Origin: Vibrio diabolicus | Lineage (GTDB): Bacteria; Pseudomonadota; Gammaproteobacteria; Enterobacterales; Vibrionaceae | Reading direction: 5' to 3' | Assembly: GCA_001048675.1 (NCBI GenBank) | Contig: CCKK01000020.1 | Coordinates: forward strand, 434,001 to 498,000 | Length of the DNA stretch: 64,000 bases | Part shown: positions 57,658 to 64,000 of the stretch, in pieces | How the letters are laid out: every line of letters begins with the position of its first letter | How positions within the stretch are numbered: position 1 is the first letter of the stretch | The notes under the pieces: model-generated | What the model was told of the DNA's origin: nothing | Database searches by the model: none | What the model saw: only the letters and a program-made list of their open reading frames with translations | Translations under genes and position numbers: made by a program

Positions 57658-60378
57658 ATGAAAAAAACAATTCTATCGTTGGGCCTTGCCGCCGTTGCCA
57701 CTGGATGTGGTGGGGGAGAGGGAGAGTCACAATCTAATGCTCAAGTAAAACCAACGCCAGCTCCAGTTCAACAAGCTCTGGAAACTGGTAATGCACTGCT
57801 CGTTTCTGACCCGATCGATTTCATCCGAGAAAGTCGGCAAGTTGTGGAAGGGCACAAGAAACAGTCGAATACGATCAAATCTGCAATTGCGAAAAACCTT
57901 TCTGGCCTTTATTGGGATCCAACCCATGATGCAGCGATCTTGGCACCTCAGTATGGGTTCAACGACACCATCTTGATGACCAACAAGGCCATGGCCAACG
58001 GTTATAAAGATCAGGCGTTGTCAATTGGCGTTGCTGGAGAAAAAGCTAATGGTCAACGTTATGCGCTATTAGGTAGTAACCCATTTAGAACGGCACAACG
58101 CTTTCCCGAGTCTTCGAATGCAGCGATGACTCAATGGCTAAGCAACCTAGTCACTTGGTTGTCAGGCGGAACTACTTCAAACGTTGTCATCGCGCAAATG
58201 GATCAGTCTTATTACTTCCCTGATGAGCAAGCGACTCGGAATTGGCTGAAAGACAATGTTTCACAAGAGTTGGCGTTTAACGAGGCCAACCTATGCGATG
58301 GTTCGAAGCTACTTAGCTGCTTGCAAACCAATACTCCAAACTTATTGATCTTGTCACAGCATCTGCAATCTGGCGACACCAACCAACAAGTACTCGATGC
58401 TCTGGCATACGCTGAGCAAGCCCAAATTCCTGTTCTATACCTGCATTGGGATGGAGGACTAACTGAACTTGGCCGAGACATTTTGGAAAAATTCCATGTT
58501 GATTATGTGGGAGATAACTATTGGCGTAAGTTAGGCTTGGTTGATTGGGCGCCTTCATCACTCATGAACTTCGTGCCAGACTCTGTTGCTACGCAACAAG
58601 CGCTGTTGTCTCGTTTTGAATCTCAAAACTTCAATGTTGACTTGTCACAGTGTGATGACAAATCTTGTCCTGACACTGCGAATATGGAAAGTCAATTTTA
58701 TGCAGGGGCAAACAGTATTCGCCATCGGTTGCAAAAGCTTGATGAACAAAAAGTAGATTTGTTTAATCAAGATGGCTACCAATACGAAAAACTCATGGTA
58801 TTGCTGGCTGATCACTATCGTCAAACGGTTGTGTTCCCAATGGACAAACAATCAACCCAAACGACCGAATTCCTAAAGTCGTATTTTGCCGATTACGTGC
58901 AATACAACAGCCGAAGCGTGAACCCAAAACAACCAAATATGGGGAACTTCAGCCGTAGTGAGTTTAGCCCTGAAATAAAGAGAATCAGTGCAACGATTAA
59001 TATGGAATCAAAGCGCAACTTCCGTTCGGCTGGTGTGTATGTGCTTCCTGGGGAAACCTTTACGGTCACGCGCAATGACAGTAATGAAGTGACGACTAAA
59101 ATTGTCATCAACAGTTTAAGAAGTGGCGCAACTCATGAGTTCAGCAAAGATGGATACACGCGACCAAAAATGCTGACTTCATTTGCTTACGAAGTTAAAG
59201 CGGGTGAAACCATCACGCTGACATCTCCTTATGGCGGCCCAGTACAGGTTCACTTTGACAAAAATGGTATTCCGGTTGAACTGAGATTTAACCATGTGGC
59301 ACAGCATCCTGTATGGAGAAGTGAGAAGGACAACGACACCTTTATTCAGCAGCTAGAAGCCAATTTGTTTGATTGGGCCGAGCTGATCACCCCTGGGTTT
59401 GAAGTGCACTCAAAGCGTGACAAGATGTTAGAGTCGGTCAACGATGAGATGTGGTCGACACCAGCTGAAATGGCCCTGGCGACAGAAGAGTATGTTCATA
59501 ACTACCCACATGTCTTGGCTGGTTTCCAAGGGCCGGGTATCGATGAGGTTCCGGAAATTATCCAGTATGCCAAAAATCAAGGTTGGGAAATCGCCAATAT
59601 TGATATGGTGAAGCATATGAACGCTGACCAAGCGACGTGTGGTTACGGCTGTTCTGGTAACCCATACGATGCTTACTGGTCATTCAGCCCACTCGGTCAC
59701 GGTGATTTACATGAGCTTGGTCATGGCTTGGAAAAAGGTCGATTCCGATTTGCAGGCTGGGAAGGGCATTCAACGACTAATTACTACTCGTATTACAGTA
59801 AGTCTCGTTTCTTCCAGAATACGGGGAAAGTTTCAACTTGCCAAAGCTTAGATTTCAAAGGCCAGTTTGAATTATTGCAAGCAAGCCGAACTCAAGCGGA
59901 TCCAAACGCTTACATGGCAGCGCAAAATCAAACTGGTTGGAGTTGGGGAGCTCGCGTTTACATTCAAATGATGATGGCGACGCAGCATGAAGGTGTACTG
60001 CAAAATGGTTGGCATTTATTGGCGCGATTGCACCTGATTGAACGTGAGTTTAACCGCTTGAAATCGGATGATGCGCTTTGGAATGAGAGACGATTGAGTA
60101 TTGGTTTCACCAACTACTCTCGTGAAGAGGCAAATAGCATCTCAAACAACGACTGGTTGCTTATTGCTCTGAGCTACATCTCTCAGCGAGACATGACGAG
60201 CTATTTAGATATGTGGGGCTTCTCGTTCACAGAAAAAGCGAAACAGCAGGTTGTGGCGCTGAATCTACCGCCGATGCCTCTCACTTACTTTGCAAGCAGC
60301 AATACCGGCTACTGTCTGAACGAATTTGCTCAAACGCCAGTCAGTGTTGATGGTCAAACGGTTTGGCCGCTGAACTAG
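57658..60378 (+). CDS. M60-like/ImpA-family metalloprotease lipoprotein
   Basis: The product is 906 aa. A lipobox (LGLAAVATGC, Cys 17) is followed by an acidic Gly/Ser linker. Residues ~45-420 form a large N-terminal domain of the ImpA type, with Cys pairs (CDGSKLLSC, CDDKSC). A beta domain (SAGVYVLPGETFTVTRND) then leads to the M60-like catalytic core: HELGHGLEKG near 685-694 followed by a Glu in AGWEGHST, fitting HExxH...E zinc ligands. Relatives such as Pseudomonas ImpA cleave mucin-type O-glycoproteins; that activity is inference here. The gene is monocistronic and stands after an amino-acid importer. Confidence 0.83.
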   Translation: MKKTILSLGLAAVATGCGGGEGESQSNAQVKPTPAPVQQALETGNALLVSDPIDFIRESRQVVEGHKKQSNTIKSAIAKNLSGLYWDPTHDAAILAPQYGFNDTILMTNKAMANGYKDQALSIGVAGEKANGQRYALLGSNPFRTAQRFPESSNAAMTQWLSNLVTWLSGGTTSNVVIAQMDQSYYFPDEQATRNWLKDNVSQELAFNEANLCDGSKLLSCLQTNTPNLLILSQHLQSGDTNQQVLDALAYAEQAQIPVLYLHWDGGLTELGRDILEKFHVDYVGDNYWRKLGLVDWAPSSLMNFVPDSVATQQALLSRFESQNFNVDLSQCDDKSCPDTANMESQFYAGANSIRHRLQKLDEQKVDLFNQDGYQYEKLMVLLADHYRQTVVFPMDKQSTQTTEFLKSYFADYVQYNSRSVNPKQPNMGNFSRSEFSPEIKRISATINMESKRNFRSAGVYVLPGETFTVTRNDSNEVTTKIVINSLRSGATHEFSKDGYTRPKMLTSFAYEVKAGETITLTSPYGGPVQVHFDKNGIPVELRFNHVAQHPVWRSEKDNDTFIQQLEANLFDWAELITPGFEVHSKRDKMLESVNDEMWSTPAEMALATEEYVHNYPHVLAGFQGPGIDEVPEIIQYAKNQGWEIANIDMVKHMNADQATCGYGCSGNPYDAYWSFSPLGHGDLHELGHGLEKGRFRFAGWEGHSTTNYYSYYSKSRFFQNTGKVSTCQSLDFKGQFELLQASRTQADPNAYMAAQNQTGWSWGARVYIQMMMATQHEGVLQNGWHLLARLHLIEREFNRLKSDDALWNERRLSIGFTNYSREEANSISNNDWLLIALSYISQRDMTSYLDMWGFSFTEKAKQQVVALNLPPMPLTYFASSNTGYCLNEFAQTPVSVDGQTVWPLN

Positions 60379-60401
60379 CTGAGTAGAAAGTAACTTGCAT
60401 G

Positions 60402-60430
60402 AAAAAGGGAGACAGAGTCTCCCTTTTTCA
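60402..60430. terminator. Bidirectional terminator between the metalloprotease gene and xthA
   Basis: AAAAAGGGAGAC - AGA - GTCTCCCTTTTT lies between convergent genes. Confidence 0.88.
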
Positions 60431-60475
60431 TGGGTTAAGCTTAGCGTTGAGTCCCGCTTATTGCTCAGTTATGTA

Positions 60476-61282
60476 TTACTTGAACGTCGACCAAATTGGA
60501 GCGTGGTCTGAAGGTTTTTCAATACCGCGCAATTCATAATCGATACCCGACTCAATACATTTTTGCGCGAGAGAAGGGGTCGCCAAAATGACATCAATTC
60601 GTAGACCTCGGTTATCATCAAACCCGCGAGAGCGATAATCAAACCACGAGAATTGATCGTTCACTTCTGGATATAGCTTGCGGAAGGTGTCCTCAAAGCC
60701 CCAATCTAGCAAGGTTTTCAGCCATTCGCGCTCTTCCGGTTGGAATGAACATTTACCTGTTTTTAGCCAACGCTTACGGTTTGGTTCGCCGATACCGATA
60801 TCTGCATCAATAGGGCTGATGTTGATGTCACCCATAACAATCAATTGCTCGTCACTATTGTGATGATCGTTTAGGTAGGTCATCAGATCTTTATAAAACT
60901 GACGTTTGTATGGGAATTTTGTTTCGTGGCTGATGTTATCCCCTTGAGGGAAGTAGCCGTTTAGCACAGTGACCTTCTCGCCGTTTTCATTTAAAAACGT
61001 TGCCATGATCATTCGCTTTTGATGTTCCTCGTTATCCGTCGGGAACCCTTTTTGTACGTGTAGAGGCTCTTGCTTACAAAGCATTGCGACGCCGTAGTGC
61101 GCTTTTTGACCATGGAAATACACTTTGTAGCCCATGGCTTCGACAGCTTCAATCGGGAATGCTTCATCGTGAACTTTAATTTCCTGAAGACCAATCACAT
61201 CAGGTTGGTGTTTGTCGATTAGCGCTTGGAGTTGGTGCAGTCGCGCACGTAGTCCATTGATGTTAAAGCTGATTACTTTCAT
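60476..61282 (-). CDS. xthA: Exodeoxyribonuclease III
   Basis: The product is 268 aa, collinear with E. coli XthA. It is the main AP endonuclease and 3'-repair exonuclease. Catalytic motifs: [27 protein letters not shown] (metal-binding Glu), [26 protein letters not shown] (Asp/Asn) and [11 protein letters not shown] (Asp/His). It is transcribed toward the metalloprotease gene and stands alone. Confidence 0.96.
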   Translation of the reverse strand: MKVISFNINGLRARLHQLQALIDKHQPDVIGLQEIKVHDEAFPIEAVEAMGYKVYFHGQKAHYGVAMLCKQEPLHVQKGFPTDNEEHQKRMIMATFLNENGEKVTVLNGYFPQGDNISHETKFPYKRQFYKDLMTYLNDHHNSDEQLIVMGDINISPIDADIGIGEPNRKRWLKTGKCSFQPEEREWLKTLLDWGFEDTFRKLYPEVNDQFSWFDYRSRGFDDNRGLRIDVILATPSLAQKCIESGIDYELRGIEKPSDHAPIWSTFK

Positions 61283-61376
61283 TATTTATCCTTTTGGGGG
61301 CGTACTTTTTTATGAATAGTATCATTGTGTAAGAGCACTGAAAATGAGTCTCGTGAAAGGAGTGAAACGCTCTGAG

Positions 61377-61541
61377 CTACTTTGCTTTTAATTTGTTTTC
61401 TAAGTCATTTTGCACGATCTTCAAAGCGTTAAGCGCAACTTCTGGATCTATCTCATTGCTCTCAAGCAAATAGATTAAATCGACAGCCAGTTTGATCTCT
61501 TCAGGTGCGTCATCTAAAGGCGAGGTTGGTTGGTCAGCCAT
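61377..61541 (-). CDS. ybaM: YbaM family small protein (DUF2496)
   Basis: The product is 54 aa: MADQPTSPLDDAPEEIKLAV, DLIYLLESNEIDPEVALNAL, KIVQNDLENKLKAK. It matches E. coli YbaM (APDDVKLAVDLIVLLEEN). It is helical and of unknown function. Its ATG overlaps the priC stop (TAATG), so it is translated from the priC message, as in E. coli where the two are also neighbours. Confidence 0.92.
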   Translation of the reverse strand: MADQPTSPLDDAPEEIKLAVDLIYLLESNEIDPEVALNALKIVQNDLENKLKAK

Positions 61542-62086
61542 TATTGATGTTTTTCCCTATGTGTAATTTGGTTCTCTAGTTTCAGAAGCGCTGCCTCACA
61601 ACGTGCCAAACGTTGCTCGGTCGCTAGTAACACTTTCTGAGCTTCGGCACGCATAAAACTCGGAGCGCTTTCGACAGCACGTTCTTTTTCTAACACCATT
61701 TCGCGCAGGCGTCTTGCCCACTCTTGGTGTTGAGCGAGTTCCTGATAAAGCACGTTAATAGGCTTGCGGAAATGGCTGCTATGTTTGATCTCATTCTTGC
61801 GAATTTTGGTGGTAGAAATCTCGCGTTGAATCGCACCTATTTGCGCTACTAACCGTTCAGTGAGGTACTCAGCACGCAAAGCGGTGAGCTTACCTTCATT
61901 TTGCTCACGCACAATCGCATCCAGCGTGGCTTTTGCTTCTTTTACGCAAGGAGTAAGTAAGCGAGAGCGACAACCAAATAAGCGCTCATCAAAAAGCGGA
62001 ACATGGTGTTCGCCTCTTTGACGGTCAAGAACAGCGGCTTGCTTCGCCATTTGTTCTAGGTTTTCCTGGAGTTGAGAAATGTTCAT
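61541..62086 (-). CDS. priC: Primosomal replication protein PriC
   Basis: The product is 181 aa from ATG 62086 (MNISQLQENLEQMAKQAAVL); the frame is open to 62104. PriC recognises stalled forks with leading-strand gaps and helps reload DnaB. The protein is an all-helical Arg/Lys-rich bundle (FDERLFGCRSRLLTPCVKEA, LYQELAQHQEWARRLREMVL). The assignment rests on this pattern and on linkage to ybaM. The gene start overlaps the end of the TSUP gene. Confidence 0.88.
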   Translation of the reverse strand: MNISQLQENLEQMAKQAAVLDRQRGEHHVPLFDERLFGCRSRLLTPCVKEAKATLDAIVREQNEGKLTALRAEYLTERLVAQIGAIQREISTTKIRKNEIKHSSHFRKPINVLYQELAQHQEWARRLREMVLEKERAVESAPSFMRAEAQKVLLATEQRLARCEAALLKLENQITHREKHQ

Positions 62087-62868
62087 GACAAACCTACAAA
62101 CCATGCGTCATAAGCCAATTTTATGGCCAGTATACTGACGACAGTAACAAATACAGGGCGAATGAATTTAGAACCAAACCGAATGGCGGAATGCGCGCCA
62201 ACAAAAGCGCCAGCCATTAAACATACCCCCATTGTTAAGCCTAGCACCCAGTTGATATGACCGAGGACTGCAAACGTAATCAAAGAGGTAAAGTTGCTGG
62301 TAAAGTTCATTGCTTTTGCTAAGCCAGAGGCGAGCAAGATATTCAGCCGATACAGAGCCATTGAACTGACCGTCCAAAAAGCCCCAGTTCCAGGCCCTGC
62401 GAGCCCGTCATAGAACCCTATGGATAATCCTTGCATGTACTGTTTTCTATGAAGTTTTGGGCAAGGCTCGGGAATTGGACTTTGATGAGGAGAGTGCGGT
62501 GTTTTATGGAAGACGGTGTATAACGCCGCCGCTAAAATAACAAGAGGTAACCCTTTTTCTAGCCAATCCGTGCTAATCGCGTCCACAAGTAGGGTACCTA
62601 ATGTTGCTCCGACAAGCGTCGCTACAAATGCTCTTCCCCAGCATTGAGGCTTGAATAAACGTTTCTTGTAGTACGTAAATGCCGCAGTAGAAGAGGCAAA
62701 GGTAGCCGCAAGTTTATTGGTGCCTAGTGCAATATGAGGCGGCAAGCCCAACGATAGTAGGGCAGGTACGGTTAGCATGCCACCACCACCGGCAACTGCA
62801 TCAATAAATCCAGCGACAAAAGCGACAAGCGCCAACACCAACAGCATAGTTGGCTCAATCATTTCCAT
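62083..62868 (-). CDS. yfcA: TSUP/TauE-SafE family permease (YfcA-like)
   Basis: The product is 261 aa with about eight membrane segments and the family motif AGFIDAVAGGGGMLTVPALL near the start, followed by LPPHIALGTNKLAATFASST and GFYDGLAGPGTGAFW. TSUP proteins move sulfur-containing anions or similar small anions; the substrate is not known for YfcA. ATG 62868 and ATG 62862 are both possible starts. It overlaps priC by 4 nt. Confidence 0.87.
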   Translation of the reverse strand: MEMIEPTMLLVLALVAFVAGFIDAVAGGGGMLTVPALLSLGLPPHIALGTNKLAATFASSTAAFTYYKKRLFKPQCWGRAFVATLVGATLGTLLVDAISTDWLEKGLPLVILAAALYTVFHKTPHSPHQSPIPEPCPKLHRKQYMQGLSIGFYDGLAGPGTGAFWTVSSMALYRLNILLASGLAKAMNFTSNFTSLITFAVLGHINWVLGLTMGVCLMAGAFVGAHSAIRFGSKFIRPVFVTVVSILAIKLAYDAWFVGLS

Positions 62869-62882
62869 AAATGGTGATTCTT

Positions 62883-64000
62883 CTAATATTCTATTTTACG
62901 TTTAAATGGAGGTAGTGAGTCGATTAAGGCTTGTCCGTATCGCTTAGTGACTAGGCGTCGATCAAGAATCGTTACTCTACCAGAATCTCTCTCTTTACGC
63001 AGTAAGCGACCTACGCTCTGGATCAGCTTTTTGCTTGCGTCAGGTACAGTTATTTGCATAAATGGGTTCCCTCCTTTTTTCTCGATATATTCGGAGTGAG
63101 CCTGTTCGACAGGGGAGGTTGGAACACCAAATGGAATTTTTGTTATCACCAAGTTTTCAAGTAATTCGCCAGGTAAATCTAGCCCCTCAGAGAAACTGCC
63201 AGTACCAAATAAGATGCTGGTTTTATTTGATTCTATTAGCTTTTTATGTTTTTTTAGAATTTCTTGACGTGAGCTTTCACCTTGAACTTGCAATGCCCAG
63301 CCTTTTTTTATTGAACTCCGAAGACAGCGCCTTCGCAACTTGGTTCATCTGCCAATAGGATGAGAATAATACTAAGTTGGCTTTCTTGTCTTCCAAGTAC
63401 TTAGGCAATATCTCGATAAGATATTCAGTAAATTGAGGCGCTGGTGGTTCATATTTCATCGCAGGGATGAGCAATTCTGCCTGGTTTTGGTAATCGAATG
63501 GTGACGCAAGCGCTAAAAACTGTGTGCCTGATTCTGGTTTTCCATCAATACCAACCTGATGGCAAAAGTAATGGAAGGAGTTTAATGCACGCATCGTTGC
63601 GGAAACTAAAATGGCGCCAATGCACCTGCTCCAAATTTGTTGGTCGAGTTGCCATCCAATTTCAAGCGGAGAAACACTCACAATGAAATCACCCTCGCGA
63701 TCGGGGTGGGTTTCTAACCAGCGAGCTAAAGGCGCACCTTTTTCACGAGTTGGCTCAGCCATCAAGTGCCATACTTGCGCTAGGTTTTCTAACCTTTGAA
63801 TGTAGAAGCCGAGCTCTGCAAGCGCTGGTTCAGCCAATCTTGTCGCAAGCTCCCCATCTTTTACTCTTTCCGCAATAAGGTCGGCAATTTTTGCCACACT
63901 TTGATTTGCTTTTTTACTGAACTGCTTTAACTCTTTGGATTGGTTCTCTAGCCATTCTGGTAGTTCACCGTGCTCAAAGCGGTAGATACTCTCTTCAAAT
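62883..64000 (-). CDS. dinG: ATP-dependent helicase DinG, C-terminal part, frameshifted as read
   Basis: Only the 3' part is present; the 5' end lies beyond 64000, and the frame is open to the edge (FEESIYRFEHGELPEWLENQ). Superfamily 2 motifs of the XPD/DinG type are visible: ILVSATMRALNSF, LVLFSSYWQMNQVA, FGTGSFSEGLDLPG and SVGRLLRKE. The frame breaks at EFNKK|GWALQVQGE: seven T at 63303-63309 where six would join the parts. DinG unwinds 5'-3' DNA and R-loops. The TSUP gene starts 15 bp downstream. Confidence 0.9.

Noticed and set aside
1..64000. Prophage, insertion sequence or integron content
   Set aside because: I saw no transposase, integrase, attC-like repeats or phage structural genes; gene order looks like core chromosome.

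Overview
The window is a stretch of gammaproteobacterial chromosome, almost certainly from a Vibrio (inference). The reasons are near-identical short proteins shared with enteric bacteria (Udp, YcfP, YfbU, PflB), Vibrio-type genes (csiV beside mfd, a DUF1887 protein of the VC1899 type, DUF3360) and a gene order I remember from V. cholerae chromosome 1: xthA, amino-acid ABC importer, pflB/pflA, kdsB-ycaR-lpxK-msbA-comEC-lolECD, PilZ gene-mfd-csiV, ndh, DUF1887, udp, zntA. I saw no prophage, insertion sequence, CRISPR array or tRNA; the one RNA gene is the 4.5S SRP RNA.

Layout: 0-9.4 kb holds a large Ig-like lipoprotein, the tesB/ybaY/ybaZ trio, an unknown membrane protein, a periplasmic-sensor diguanylate cyclase, ffs (SRP RNA) and a TrmH/SpoU RNA methyltransferase. 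9.5-17 kb holds a CBS-domain gene behind an FNR box, zntA behind a MerR-type stretched-spacer promoter, udp behind two CRP-type sites, an orphan CARF-nuclease (DUF1887), and a chemoreceptor. 17-23.5 kb is the hinT-COG3014-ycfL-lpoB-thiK-ycfP-ndh run. 23.6-29.1 kb (minus strand) has a GNAT gene and csiV-mfd-PilZ-like gene. 29.4-39.2 kb is envelope biogenesis: lolC-lolD-lolE, a DUF2062 gene, comEC, msbA-lpxK-ycaR-kdsB. 39.2-45 kb (minus) is ycgB/yeaH/yeaG and yfbU. 45-52.2 kb (minus) has a COG3235/CbiM-like membrane protein, pflA, an LpxR-family gene, pflB and a DUF3360 transporter. 52.7-60.4 kb (plus) has an unrecognised lipoprotein, a polar amino-acid ABC importer and an M60/ImpA-like metalloprotease lipoprotein. 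60.5-64 kb (minus) has xthA, ybaM, priC, a TSUP permease and the 3' part of dinG.

A cross-cutting feature is the number of genes split by a single-base indel: tesB (twice), the diguanylate cyclase, mfd, comEC, the COG3235 gene, the 52.7 kb lipoprotein, the ABC ATPase and dinG. Most shifts are one extra A/T in, or next to, a short A/T run, and removing that base restores family-like protein. Because housekeeping genes are hit as often as accessory ones, I read this as sequencing or assembly error rather than gene decay, and annotate these genes over their full span.

The most interesting biology is the stand-alone CARF-nuclease at 13.7-14.9 kb. It belongs to the family of the CRISPR effectors Can2/Card1 but has no CRISPR locus nearby, keeps an intact-looking PD-(D/E)xK centre, and has an unusual sequence at the presumed nucleotide-binding loop. 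Secondary points are the anaerobiosis-linked layout (FNR-like boxes at a CBS gene, ndh and the DUF3360/pflB area), a perfect 14-bp inverted repeat upstream of pflB, and an unassigned perfect dyad between the DUF3360 gene and the lipoprotein.
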